Source: Cytophagales bacterium | Lineage (GTDB): Bacteria; Bacteroidota; Bacteroidia; Cytophagales; Cyclobacteriaceae | DNA length: 46,007 nt | Reading direction: 5' to 3' | NCBI GenBank assembly: GCA_022360055.1 | Contig: JAKSDO010000177.1 | Coordinates: 1 to 46,007 of the forward strand | Part shown: positions 26,512-34,876 of the stretch, one piece after another | How positions within the stretch are numbered: position 1 is the stretch's first letter | Layout: the number at the start of each line of letters is the position of its first letter | Notes under the pieces: model-generated | Databases searched by the model: none | Told to the model about the DNA's origin: nothing | The model's input: only the letters and a program-made list of their open reading frames with translations | Program-made: the position numbers and the translations under genes

Positions 26512-26931
26512 TCAGGATTCGATGATTTGGTAACTTGATGTTACGTTTGCTGTCTTTTCCAATATTTTAACCACGGAACAATACTTTTCAATAGAAAGGT
26601 CCACAGCGCGTTTTGCCTTTGCTTCCGATATTTTTCCATAAAGCTTAAAATGTATGTGAATATCGGTAAACAGGGCAGGCGCCTTGTCTTTCTCGCGTTC
26701 CCCGGTAACTTCGACTTCAAGATCTTTAAGATTTTGCTTCTGCTTTTTCAGTATCGAAATGATATCGATGCTACTGCAGCTCCCTGCTGCAGCCAAAATT
26801 AACTGCATGGGGCGCATTCCTTTGTTTCTGCCTCCGATGCTTACGGCCCCGTCCGTCTCGATCTTTTGACCTTCTTCATTCTCAGCTTCGAGGTGATATG
26901 CATTATCTAACCGATTCAGTGTAATTTTCAT
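26512..26931 (-). CDS. OsmC-family peroxiredoxin-like protein
   Basis: A 139-residue OsmC/Ohr-fold protein that reduces organic or persulfide-type peroxides using two cysteines. Cys52 (AAAGSCSSID) and Cys118 (KYCSVVKIL) are the expected pair. Length and the first strands (ENEEGQKIETDGAVSIGG) fit the YhfA-like OsmC branch. It is the first gene of an operon with metZ, a link seen elsewhere between OsmC proteins and sulfur metabolism. Its upstream region is filled by the tandem 90-bp repeats at 26957-27200. Confidence 0.85.
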   Translation of the reverse strand: MKITLNRLDNAYHLEAENEEGQKIETDGAVSIGGRNKGMRPMQLILAAAGSCSSIDIISILKKQKQNLKDLEVEVTGEREKDKAPALFTDIHIHFKLYGKISEAKAKRAVDLSIEKYCSVVKILEKTANVTSSYQIIES

Positions 26932-26956
26932 GTGTTTAAAATTTGCAGAAACCTCA

Positions 26957-27200
26957 CCATGTGCCGTTGATCATCATGATCTCGTGTATCTCAATAATTA
27001 GCTCAGGCATGGCCGGTTTCATCCGTTTATACTTTTTTAGTTTGCTGGCGCACAGAGCAATATAATCATGCCCGTGTGCGTCCTGAATTCGCTCCGGTCG
27101 CACCGGTTTCATCTGTTTATATTTTTTAGTAGCTGACGCACAGAGATAGATTGTCATACTCGTGTGTATCCTGAATTTGCTCCGGCCCTGCCGGTTTCAT
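26957..27200 (-). repeat. 90-bp repeat array, copies B0, B1, B2
   Basis: Two good tandem copies (27013-27112 and 27103-27200; period 90 then 88 bp) and one degraded copy (26957-27022), upstream of osmC. Each full unit has an ACACAC-GAGCA type hairpin and a CCGG hairpin. The CCGG arms read CCGGT/ACCGG in B1 (27094-27106) and CCGGC/GCCGG in B2 (27182-27194), a compensatory change. A short open frame through the array is not taken as a gene, because the 88-bp unit breaks the frame. Confidence 0.85.
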
Positions 27201-27294
27201 TTATAAGCAATTACAAAACCGGAATATTGAAAATTATTGCTCGGTACTGCGCATTAAATTATTATTTTCGTTATTCCAAAATGAAATTAGGGCT

Positions 27295-27302
27295 CAAATT
27301 TA
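27295..27302 (-). promoter_or_regulatory. Possible -7 element upstream of osmC repeats
   Basis: On the minus strand this reads TAAATTTG, the same octamer as before nagB and amtB. It lies 95 bp upstream of the repeat array and could start the osmC-metZ transcript. No good -33 element; chance in AT-rich DNA is possible. Confidence 0.25.
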
Positions 27303-27327
27303 TAATTAATACTCAAATAAAATTGAA

Positions 27328-27645
27328 ATGAAAGAAATAACTGTTCAGGAACTCAAAACTAAACTGGATAATGAGGAGGATTTTCAACTCATCGATGTCA
27401 GAGAGCAAAACGAAAGAGAATTTACAAATATAGGTGGAGATCATATTTCAATGGGTTCCGTAATGCAAAACCTGGACAAAATTAATAAGGATAAAGATGT
27501 CGTGATATATTGTAGAAGCGGGAGTCGAAGCGGTCAGGTGATCAACTTCCTTGAAGTGAATCATGGCTTTGAAAACCTGTACAACCTCAAGGGCGGCATC
27601 CTTGCCTGGGCCGACGAGATCGATAGTTCAATTAAAAAGTACTGA
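27328..27645 (+). CDS. Rhodanese-domain protein
   Basis: A 105-residue single rhodanese domain, a sulfur-transfer fold acting in the cytoplasm. The active loop YCRSGSRSGQ carries the persulfide cysteine Cys62, and LIDVREQNEREF and LKGGILAWADEI are classic family motifs. Length is typical of PspE/GlpE-like stand-alone forms. It is transcribed alone and ends in a strong shared terminator facing glnB. The neighbouring metZ and osmC are also sulfur-linked, though on the other strand. Confidence 0.92.
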   Translation: MKEITVQELKTKLDNEEDFQLIDVREQNEREFTNIGGDHISMGSVMQNLDKINKDKDVVIYCRSGSRSGQVINFLEVNHGFENLYNLKGGILAWADEIDSSIKKY

Positions 27646-27658
27646 AAAAACTAAAAAA

Positions 27659-27687
27659 GGAAAAGGCGGCAATTGGCCGCCTTTTCC
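27659..27687. terminator. Bidirectional terminator between rhodanese gene and glnB
   Basis: A perfect 12-bp stem (27659-27670 with 27676-27687) with a 5-nt loop. On the minus strand it is followed by TTTTTT (the CTAAAAAAGG tract at 27651-27660), so it is a strong terminator for glnB. It also stands 14 bp after the rhodanese stop. Confidence 0.85.
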
Positions 27688-27709
27688 TCATAGCGAATTC
27701 CTGTTATCA

Positions 27710-28066
27710 TCAGATGGCAGCAGGACCTCGCTCGTCTGTCCTGATCCGTATGCACTCTTCCAGGGCCGTAATAAAGATTTTTCCATCTCCAATAGTACCA
27801 TCACCCATCTCATCGCTGGAAGATCTCGCCGCTTTAATAATAGTATCTACCGTAATATCAACAAATTCATCATTTACGGCAATTTCCAATCTCGTTTTGG
27901 GGATCAGATCCGGGACGACCTTCATACCCCGGTATATCTCCACACTTTGCTGCTGACCGTGCCCTGAAACGCGACTTACCGTTAATCTGGTGATATCCGC
28001 TTCAATCAATGCTTCCCGAACCGCATCCAACTGAGTTTCCCGTATTATTGCTGTTATAAGTTTCAT
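27710..28066 (-). CDS. glnB: P-II nitrogen regulatory protein without the usual T-loop tyrosine
   Basis: A 118-residue P-II protein, a trimeric sensor of ATP/ADP and 2-oxoglutarate that blocks AmtB. The C-terminal signature GDGKIFI and RIRTDERGPAAI and the start MKLITAIIRE are clear. In the T-loop the stretch YRGMKVVPDLIPK aligns with YRGAEYMVDFLPK of E. coli; Tyr51 is replaced by Val50, and the loop is one residue shorter before it. Uridylylation at that tyrosine is therefore impossible. It follows amtB on the same strand with a 98-bp gap made of repeat copy C, whose last ATG is its start codon. Confidence 0.92.
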   Translation of the reverse strand: MKLITAIIRETQLDAVREALIEADITRLTVSRVSGHGQQQSVEIYRGMKVVPDLIPKTRLEIAVNDEFVDITVDTIIKAARSSSDEMGDGTIGDGKIFITALEECIRIRTDERGPAAI

Positions 28067-28156
28067 CCGTTTATATTTTTTAAGGTTGGTGACACACAGA
28101 GAAATATAACCATGCTCGTGTGTGTCCTGAATTTGCTCCGGTCCTGCCGGTTTTAT
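28059..28156 (-). repeat. 90-bp repeat, copy C
   Basis: A complete copy between amtB and glnB. On the minus strand it ends TATAAACGGATGAAAC, giving the glnB start codon, and is open in frame with glnB. The CCGG hairpin is CCGGT/GCCGG (28138-28150), closing with a G-U pair. The central hairpin has an 11-bp type stem with a bulge. Confidence 0.85.
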
Positions 28157-28164
28157 TGTGTTTT

Positions 28165-29502
28165 CTAGTTAGGATTTAACATCCCGTATCCGTGTTCGCC
28201 GTGATATGAACTGTCGAGGCCTGCCATTTCACTTGCTTTAGAAGATCTCAGTCCTACAGTTTTGCTGACGATTATCAGAAGGACATAAGTTACGATTGCT
28301 GCGTAGGTCACGGCGATTAAAACCGCAGCTACCTGAACACCCAGTTGCTGCATTAATGTCCAACTGCCATCTGCCAGGGCAGCCGCCTCTTCCATCCAGC
28401 TTTTTCTTATAAAGAAAGTTAAGAAAATTGCTCCTATTATTCCGCCGATGCCATGCACGCCAAAAGCGTCAAGACTATCGTCATATCCAAACTTGTTTTT
28501 CAATATGATGAATATGTAACACACTCCCGAAGCTAAAAATCCAAGAATCAACGCCCCGAATGGTTGCACAACACCCGCCGCCGGAGTTACGGCGACCAAA
28601 CCGGCCAGGATTCCGCTGATAAAACCCAAGGCTGTAGCTTTCCCCTGATGAATTCCTTCAATAACAATCCACCCCATGGCGCCTGCTGCGGCCGCAACCT
28701 GGGTGGCGGTAAGTGCCTGAGCCGTACTTAACCCCGAAGAAATACTACTTCCGGCATTAAACCCAAACCATCCAACCCATAGTAATCCACCGCCAATCAT
28801 GGTCATGACGAGGTTATTTGGCTCAATAGCGGTTTTAGGATATCCGCGCCGAGCGCCAAGGTAAAGAGCAGCTACAAGCCCGCTGATACCTGCCGAAATA
28901 TGCACAACCGTTCCACCGGCAAAATCAATTGCTCCGTTTGCGCCCAGATTGAACAAAAATCCATCTTCTGCCCAAACCCAGTGACACAGTGGATTATAGA
29001 CCAAAATCCCCCAGAGAGCGATGAAAAACATATAACCTTTAAATTTAACCCTTTCGGCAAACGCTCCCGCTATCAGAGCCGGAGTAATTATTGCGAATTT
29101 CCCCTGAAACATTGAAAACACATATTCCGGAACACCACCATCCATGATCACTGTATCGATCCCCGCAAGAAATACGTAATCGGAATTCCAACCAAACCAG
29201 CCTCCCAATACATTTGGACCAAAGCACATGCTGTATCCCACGATTATCCAAAGTACGCTCATTATGCCCATGGCTGCAAAACTGTGCATCATCGTGCCCA
29301 AAACATTTTTTGTACGCACCAGGCCACCATAAAACATAGCGAGCCCAGGCACCATTAAAAGTACCAAAGCCGTAGATGTGATCATCCAGGCAGTTGCTCC
29401 GGAATCAATATCAGACGCTCCATGGGCAAATACATTGCTCGACATGAAAAAAATAAAAACTCCGAATAGTAAAATTCTACGCCGATTTTGTTTTTTCATC
29501 AT
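28165..29502 (-). CDS. amtB: Ammonium transporter
   Basis: A 445-residue Amt/MEP channel for ammonium. A signal peptide (cut after SSNVFA, residue 26) precedes 11 membrane helices. The pore histidines are present: His174 in NPLCHWVWAEDG and the second in DAFGVHGIGG. FAITPALIAGAFAERVKFK-type and NLVMTMIGGGLLWVGWFGF-type segments are typical. It is transcribed ahead of glnB, the reverse of the common glnK-amtB order. A -7 candidate TAAATTTG lies 111 bp upstream at 29613-29620 on the minus strand. Confidence 0.95.
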   Translation of the reverse strand: MMKKQNRRRILLFGVFIFFMSSNVFAHGASDIDSGATAWMITSTALVLLMVPGLAMFYGGLVRTKNVLGTMMHSFAAMGIMSVLWIIVGYSMCFGPNVLGGWFGWNSDYVFLAGIDTVIMDGGVPEYVFSMFQGKFAIITPALIAGAFAERVKFKGYMFFIALWGILVYNPLCHWVWAEDGFLFNLGANGAIDFAGGTVVHISAGISGLVAALYLGARRGYPKTAIEPNNLVMTMIGGGLLWVGWFGFNAGSSISSGLSTAQALTATQVAAAAGAMGWIVIEGIHQGKATALGFISGILAGLVAVTPAAGVVQPFGALILGFLASGVCYIFIILKNKFGYDDSLDAFGVHGIGGIIGAIFLTFFIRKSWMEEAAALADGSWTLMQQLGVQVAAVLIAVTYAAIVTYVLLIIVSKTVGLRSSKASEMAGLDSSYHGEHGYGMLNPN

Positions 29503-30140
29503 ATAAACTGCATTAATAAGTTGATAAAAATTAAATACTGTGAAATCAAACTCAAGGACTTCAATTTGAAGCCCAAAACTACATTTTTTTCACTTTTTTA
29601 CACCTAATTAGACAAATTTATATGCAGATAACATATTTTTTTTGTTCTTAAACTCATTTTGCCCCAAAAACAGAACCAAATTGCATTATTATCACGAAAT
29701 CAATTCGAGTGATTTCGCCATTACAAATTTCCTAATCAATACAGACGTTACATGAAATAATTTCATCACTTCATACCATTCAAGTGCATGCTTATCTCCA
29801 AAGTAAAGTTTTTGCAACTAATTCGTAATCATCACGTTCATCGCTTCGTAGCGTGATAAGAAACTGCGAATGTTATATTGGCAGGACAGTTATGATTGCA
29901 GAACACGTAAAAACATCATCGTTCGATCCGTAAAATAACCGGGGATACGCAAAGGATGCGTTCAACGCGGGACGCTGTGCAAAAGTATCTGAAACACATA
30001 TCACGATGGCAACATGTACCAAATGCTTTTATACAGTAGATATAAATGGCAAACCTGAATCGGTATTTGACCTCGCTCTATCCTAAAAGACGATTCCATT
30101 TCACATGACCCGGCTCTGGTTAGGGGTCAAGTATGTACAA
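29503..30140. other. 638-bp gap upstream of amtB
   Basis: No coding frame is convincing. It holds a minus-strand TAAATTTG octamer (29613-29620) and a perfect 8-bp inverted repeat CGAAATCA/TGATTTCG (29695-29702 and 29710-29717). A second, smaller structure, ATCACG with CGTGAT around an inner CGCT/AGCG, lies near 29831-29857. Regulation of amtB by nitrogen through one of these is a possibility. Confidence 0.4.
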
Positions 30141-31034
30141 TTAAACCATCCGTTTTGATTTTTCATTCTGCAGAGCTATGAATATACCGCTTAGAATCAG
30201 CAAAATACCTACAAAACCATAGATTGTCCATTGGTAGCCTTCCAACAGTGTGGAGAGTAAAAGTGCTATGACCGGCATTACCAGGGAAATGTAACCCGAC
30301 TTGTCCGGCCCGATTTTTCCAAGCAAGTTCAGATAGGTCGTGAAGGCGATTATTGACCCAAATACGGCCAAATAAAGGAGTGAAGACAAGTATGAAAAAT
30401 TCAAATCAATGCTAACATTTTTGCCGGACAACAACGCGATTGCAAGAACTATGAAGGCCCCATAAATCATTCCATACGCATTGGATTGAATTACGGGAAT
30501 TCTCATCCGCTGATTATATGCAGATAAAATATTTCCTGTCGAAGCCAGGGTTACGGAACCCAATGCCATAAGAAAGGCCACAAAATTCCGGTCTGAAAGG
30601 TTAAAGGACGTTAGTTCATCGCGGAAAATCAGAAATATCCCAACAATTCCAAAGCCTCCGCCAACAACTACATTCCTTCTGATTGGAGCTTTAAGGATTA
30701 TTGCATTGAGAAAAACATTCATAAAAATCAAACCGGAAAAAATTACGGCAACCAATCCGCTGGTCAACTGTTCTTCAGACATATACACCAGCCAGTAGTT
30801 GATCCCAAATAAACATGCGCCCTGCAGCGCAATAAAAAAGTGATTTCTTAGTGGAAATATCAGGTTTAGTTTTAAAAGTCTACTGTAAATCATTAAGATT
30901 CCTCCGGCCAAAATAAACCTGTAGCCGACAGAAAACAGGGGATCTGTATCACCAATCTGAAATTTGATGACATACCATGTAGAACCCCAGATCAATGCCG
31001 GGATTAGAAATAGTACTCCGTTTGGTAACTGCAT
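30141..31034 (-). CDS. EamA/DMT-family transporter
   Basis: A 297-residue inner-membrane protein with ten hydrophobic helices in two EamA repeats, the fold of drug/metabolite exporters. The first repeat opens with LIPALIWGSTWYVIKFQ, and the second repeat ends with YGFVGILLILSGIFIAL, both typical. Members export amino acids, sugars or drugs; the cargo here is unknown. It is monocistronic with its own 60-bp upstream region. Confidence 0.88.
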   Translation of the reverse strand: MQLPNGVLFLIPALIWGSTWYVIKFQIGDTDPLFSVGYRFILAGGILMIYSRLLKLNLIFPLRNHFFIALQGACLFGINYWLVYMSEEQLTSGLVAVIFSGLIFMNVFLNAIILKAPIRRNVVVGGGFGIVGIFLIFRDELTSFNLSDRNFVAFLMALGSVTLASTGNILSAYNQRMRIPVIQSNAYGMIYGAFIVLAIALLSGKNVSIDLNFSYLSSLLYLAVFGSIIAFTTYLNLLGKIGPDKSGYISLVMPVIALLLSTLLEGYQWTIYGFVGILLILSGIFIALQNEKSKRMV

Positions 31035-31096
31035 AAAAAAATATTCGGCCGAAAATACAAGGTCGCACTTAGATTAGCTAAAGTAGGTCTGATTAT

Positions 31097-31576
31097 TTAT
31101 GTATTTAAGGACTTAGGTAATTTGCCCGTAAATTGTAAAACCCATTTAATGCATTTATGTGGAAAATCGACAGGCCTGCAAAACATCATGGGACAGCCCG
31201 CCGGGATAAGATTTATCCGATGCTCGATGCAATATTCTTCAACATCCGGAGAATAACTCCCTTGATCCATAGCTCTATGAATCCATACATGTTTTACTTT
31301 TAGCTCAGCGCATTGTTTCACAATTGAAAGCGTTACCTTCGGATGTGTACAAACCACCACTCCTTCTAATTTGGCAGGGATCTCAGACAGGTTATGGTAG
31401 CATGGATTCCCATCAATTTCGGTTGTCTTGGGATTAACGGCAAACACTTCATACCCGGAACTTTTCAACTTTTCAAAGATATAGTTTGCCGCTTCCTTTT
31501 TTGTCGAGGAAACCCCGGCCACGGCAATACGCTTAAGTTTGAGAAATTTCTCGGCAGCTTCCTTTAATGTGGGCAT
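31097..31576 (-). CDS. CoA-binding-domain protein
   Basis: A 159-residue protein of the CoA-binding (YccU-like) family, a Rossmann fold. The nucleotide loop KRIAVAGVSSTKKEAANY is near residue 15, followed by VFAVNPKTTEIDG, VVVCTHPKVTLSIV and the closing GCPMMFCRP motif. The role is unknown in most bacteria; binding of acyl-CoA has been proposed for the family. It stands alone. Confidence 0.85.
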   Translation of the reverse strand: MPTLKEAAEKFLKLKRIAVAGVSSTKKEAANYIFEKLKSSGYEVFAVNPKTTEIDGNPCYHNLSEIPAKLEGVVVCTHPKVTLSIVKQCAELKVKHVWIHRAMDQGSYSPDVEEYCIEHRINLIPAGCPMMFCRPVDFPHKCIKWVLQFTGKLPKSLNT

Positions 31577-31683
31577 AAGTAAATGATTTATCTCATATGA
31601 AGAACAATACAGTTCATTAAAAAATTCGGCTATATGGAAGATATTTCTGAATTAAATCTTTAATAATAAACAGCGTTGCCCTT

Positions 31684-32094
31684 CTAAGATCCAAGCAAAC
31701 CATCAATTACATTCAACTTCTCATACCAGTCAAATGAAAACGTCGAATCGTTTTCCATCAGATGATTTATAAGGATTTTAGCTTTCTCCAATACATTTCT
31801 GGCACTTATAGGATCGCCATGTTCCGTATAGATCTGCCCCTCTTCAAACAACAACTCGACAATCATCTTTAAGTAGGTGTTGGAAAATTTTTTTTCATCT
31901 TGTAAAAAAACCAGCAATTCTCCGGGATTTAGGGATTTAAGAACGATCGGATCCAGGTCAATCATCCCCCGATATACACCATCAATTTTCTGAAGCGCTT
32001 CTTGAAACTTACCCTCCCGCTTCAACCCTATAATTTCAGCCAGAAATTTTGCAAATTCCTCTACCATTCGAAGTATGTAATCCTTGCGAATCAT
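31684..32094 (-). CDS. Small helical protein, possibly DUF6483-like
   Basis: A 136-residue all-helical cytoplasmic protein. The start MIRKDYILRMVEEFAKFLAEI recalls the DUF6483 family (a loose match from memory; quoted in part). The middle (ISARNVLEKAKILINHLME) looks like a TPR-type helix pair. It is last in a three-gene minus-strand unit, 3 bp after the next gene and coupled to it in translation. No function is inferred. Confidence 0.65.
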   Translation of the reverse strand: MIRKDYILRMVEEFAKFLAEIIGLKREGKFQEALQKIDGVYRGMIDLDPIVLKSLNPGELLVFLQDEKKFSNTYLKMIVELLFEEGQIYTEHGDPISARNVLEKAKILINHLMENDSTFSFDWYEKLNVIDGLLGS

Positions 32095-32097
32095 GGC

Positions 32098-32613
32098 TCA
32101 TAGATATTTTTTGGTTTGATCTGAAAGCAAAATAGATGTCAATATGTTTTCGATTATGTCATGTCCGTAGTCATTGAGTGTTTCAATGAGTTCTTTTCTT
32201 TTTTCAGTATTTTTTTTGTCCGAATCAATAATTCTAATTACTTCACGATATTCCGATATTTTTAATTCGTTTTCCAGGGCCTGAACTATGGTGCTTTTAA
32301 AAGGCGCTGCCTGTGCTTCCTCAATTTCTTCCGGTAATCCGAAATGTTCTAATTCGTCTATTGCAATCCCAAGTATTTCTCGTCCTTGTTTTTTACAGGT
32401 TTCCATCATATTCTTTGATCCCTTTGCCTCTCTGAGCGCCCAACTGCTCTGATCATATTTGATCTTCTCAATCTGGCTTATCTTCTGATTGCCCGGACCA
32501 AATATCCGCTCCAGTATAATTGTGGCTCCGGTTTTCCAGGCTTCAAGATCAAAGTCGGAAGTGTCCAATTTATTCATTTGCTTCTTGAGGAGCTTTATCT
32601 CTTGTAATCTCAT
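32098..32613 (-). CDS. Hypothetical helical protein
   Basis: A 171-residue charged, all-helical protein, not recognised. The central part (LEAWKTGATIILERIFG) is amphipathic and the C-terminal half has long helices (TEKRKELIETLNDYGHDII). No signal peptide. It begins 17 bp after the DUF418 gene and ends 3 bp before the next, so all three are one operon. A soluble partner or effector of the membrane protein is a guess from position only. Confidence 0.7.
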   Translation of the reverse strand: MRLQEIKLLKKQMNKLDTSDFDLEAWKTGATIILERIFGPGNQKISQIEKIKYDQSSWALREAKGSKNMMETCKKQGREILGIAIDELEHFGLPEEIEEAQAAPFKSTIVQALENELKISEYREVIRIIDSDKKNTEKRKELIETLNDYGHDIIENILTSILLSDQTKKYL

Positions 32614-32630
32614 AATTGCATTGATTATCC

Positions 32631-33839
32631 TTAATTTCTTTTACGTACAAATGCCGGTTTGTTTCCATATGTGAGATATCTCCAAAGCCATTCGATCGGA
32701 CCAAAATAAAAATACTTAAGCCAACTCCAGCTAAATATGAGGACCAGGGTCCAAACGACAAATACAATTACCAACTGCCCCAGCCTGTCTACGTTTCCAA
32801 AATTGCCAAATCCATAAAATACAACGGTACAAACAATAGTCATCAATAAATAATTGGAAAAAGCCATTTTCCCTACTTTTGACAACAGACTCATTTTAAA
32901 GTATTTTGTGAGCAACATCAACAATGCCAGGTAGCCGATAGCGACAAACAAGCTCCCAAAGTAATTCCATTGCGATCCAAAAAACATCGAATATTCTACC
33001 GACCAATTGGCTTCAAAATTTTTATTGACACCATGAATGATCAGGGAGTACCCAACCGGCAATACCATCAATGAAATGATGCCGTAAAACTTTTTACTAA
33101 ATCCGATGCTGAATATCCCAATCTTGAATAATGCCATTCCAATCAACATCATTGCAAAAGCTCTCCAGCCGAGCCAGATAAAAAAGATGTAGGTCTGCAT
33201 TTTAAATGTTTCCGGGATTCGCCATTTAAGCTGAGCGGCCAACCCACCGGTGAGTGCAGTAATTTCGTTCTCAATAACCTCTTCCGTAGGGGCCCAGGTA
33301 AGATTGAGACGATCAACTGCCTCTGGCGGCCACATTTCCATAGAACTGCCAAAAAGCCAGTAATTGAAAGAAGGTATCGTAAATATGATCAAGCCCAGGA
33401 CCAACAATATCATGGGGGAAAGCTTTCGAAACAAAAATGCCAATGCGCCGCAAACGGCATACGCAACAAGAATATCGCCATGCCAAAATAAATACCCATG
33501 GATGAGACCAAAAGTAAACAGCCAGAATAATCTTCGATAGTAAAAACGCGTTGGCCGGTATCCTCTCTTTTCCACACTATCGCAAAACAGTATTATCCCC
33601 ACACCAAATAGCATCGAAAATACGGACATAAACTTTTGATCTGCCAGAACATGGCTAATTGTCCACACAGCTTTGTTGAAGCCGGTTAAATCTCCGTAGG
33701 CTGTCGGGTTTAAGTAGGCGGCAGAGATCATGGCAAAGCTTTGAATGTTCATGACAAGTATGCACAATACGGCAATACCCCGGATGATGTCAATGGATAG
33801 AATACGATTTATTTGAGGTGAAAGTGAGGTTTTATTCAT
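32631..33839 (-). CDS. DUF418-family membrane protein
   Basis: A 402-residue inner-membrane protein with about ten helices, of the DUF418 (YeiB-like) family. Family marks are IRGIAVLCILVMNIQSF near the N-terminus, FRKLSPMILLVLG, and the C-terminal FGPIEWLWRYLTYG motif. It is related to acyltransferase-3 type membrane proteins, and a transport or acyl-transfer role is often proposed but not shown. It is the first gene of a three-gene unit with two small soluble helical proteins. Confidence 0.85.
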   Translation of the reverse strand: MNKTSLSPQINRILSIDIIRGIAVLCILVMNIQSFAMISAAYLNPTAYGDLTGFNKAVWTISHVLADQKFMSVFSMLFGVGIILFCDSVEKRGYRPTRFYYRRLFWLFTFGLIHGYLFWHGDILVAYAVCGALAFLFRKLSPMILLVLGLIIFTIPSFNYWLFGSSMEMWPPEAVDRLNLTWAPTEEVIENEITALTGGLAAQLKWRIPETFKMQTYIFFIWLGWRAFAMMLIGMALFKIGIFSIGFSKKFYGIISLMVLPVGYSLIIHGVNKNFEANWSVEYSMFFGSQWNYFGSLFVAIGYLALLMLLTKYFKMSLLSKVGKMAFSNYLLMTIVCTVVFYGFGNFGNVDRLGQLVIVFVVWTLVLIFSWSWLKYFYFGPIEWLWRYLTYGNKPAFVRKRN

Positions 33840-33901
33840 GCCAGGTTGAAAAAGATCGAATACTGCTTCAAAGGTAAAAAACCTTTATTTATCCATAACC
33901 T

Positions 33902-34579
33902 CTATTTACGATTAAAAATCAATTTGTTGCCGCTGTCGGCAGACAACACCAGCTTGCCGTCATCAAAAATTGCTCGAAGCTCCAATTCAAGAATCTTCAT
34001 AAACACTTCTTCCATTTCCATCCCGCTTTCACACATCATTCTGGTTGAGCCAACTTCGGCCATATTTATAGTCCTTCCGTCAAGCGTAAATGAGCTGAAT
34101 AGGTTGTTACATCCGCCGTTACCACTAACTTTTCCATCTTTCTCAAACTTCAATACAGGCGGTTGCTCTTCTACCCTATATTGGGTATGGTTCCAAATCA
34201 AATATTCCAATTGCCAATCCTTGTCGAGCAGATCGCTCACTGCAATGTTTTCAGCGACATCTTTTTGCTCGAGTACTTCAACTAGAATATACCTGAATGT
34301 GGAACCATCGGAAGGAGCTTTTTTAATGTTTTCCTTTCTCACTTTTATTTTGTAGCTGAACCCAAGCTCGTAGTCAAATCCCTGAATGTCCTGATAGTGC
34401 ATGATCCAGTTACCAGTCGAAGTACTTCTGATCAAATAACACTTTTGAGCCGTTGCGCCGGTACAATCTACTTGCTTAGGCGCAACATACAAATTGTACG
34501 TGCAAGAATACGTGAAAAGGCAGCTCAAGGTCAGCAAAATACCTTGCGCTGACTTTCTTCCTGTTTTGTTCGGAGACAT
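33902..34579 (-). CDS. Lipoprotein with DUF4377 and META domains
   Basis: A 225-residue exported protein. A lipoprotein-like signal has Cys20 or Cys26 as candidate lipid site. Residues about 35-110 match DUF4377 (VDCTGATAQKCYLI, IQGFDYELGFSYKIKV). Residues 115-225 match the META/HslJ domain with GNGGCNNLFSSFTLDG and STRMMCESGMEMEE. META proteins are linked to heat shock and drug resistance, and the DUF4377-META pair is common in Bacteroidota and gammaproteobacteria. It is monocistronic; the repeat cluster at 34682-34898 lies in its upstream region. Confidence 0.85.
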   Translation of the reverse strand: MSPNKTGRKSAQGILLTLSCLFTYSCTYNLYVAPKQVDCTGATAQKCYLIRSTSTGNWIMHYQDIQGFDYELGFSYKIKVRKENIKKAPSDGSTFRYILVEVLEQKDVAENIAVSDLLDKDWQLEYLIWNHTQYRVEEQPPVLKFEKDGKVSGNGGCNNLFSSFTLDGRTINMAEVGSTRMMCESGMEMEEVFMKILELELRAIFDDGKLVLSADSGNKLIFNRK

Positions 34580-34681
34580 CGGTTAAAAGTTAAATATTCC
34601 TTCTATAATCCATAACCAATAAAATTGCCCAAATCCATTGATTTTTAAAAACAGGTATTCATATTTTTTACACATTTCCTT

Positions 34682-34703
34682 CGTCAGGTATTTCTACCTG
34701 ACG
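34682..34703. repeat. REP-like hairpin, copy 1
   Basis: Perfect 9-bp stem CGTCAGGTA/TACCTGACG with loop TTTC. The right arm continues into the 15-bp tandem repeats. Its exact reverse complement is the hairpin at 34877-34898. Confidence 0.85.
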
Positions 34704-34771
34704 ATACACGACCTGATGATACACGACCTGATGATACACGACCTGACGATACACGACCTGACGATACACGA
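34697..34771. repeat. 15-bp tandem repeat, five copies
   Basis: Five head-to-tail copies of CCTGACGATACACGA, two with T for C at position 6. The CCTGACG part equals the right arm of the hairpin copy 1, so the array grew from the hairpin edge. A frame through it (T-I-H-D-L repeats) is not taken as a gene. Confidence 0.9.
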
Positions 34772-34805
34772 TCCGGCGGGACCGCACCGAGCTTCGATAG
34801 CCCTG

Positions 34806-34829
34806 GTGTCAGGTATTTCTATCTGACAC
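34806..34829. repeat. REP-like hairpin, copy 2
   Basis: GTGTCAGGTA/TATCTGACAC, a 10-bp stem with one G-T pair and loop TTTC, the same loop and arm core as copy 1 in the same direction. Confidence 0.8.
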
Positions 34830-34876
34830 GCTCAGAGGACTCAGCACTGTGGAGTTCTACAGGACTCCGGAGTCTC

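Noticed and set aside
26954-27157. 67-codon minus-strand frame through the B repeats
   Set aside because: It is made of repeat units, begins with an alternative start, and the 88-bp unit breaks the frame, so it is treated as repeat DNA.
26957-27200. CRISPR array
   Set aside because: Units are 88-90 bp and nearly continuous with no unique spacers; no cas genes.
34638-34826. 62-codon plus-strand frame with T-I-H-D-L repeats
   Set aside because: The repetition is only the 15-bp tandem array read in frame; the ends have no protein character.
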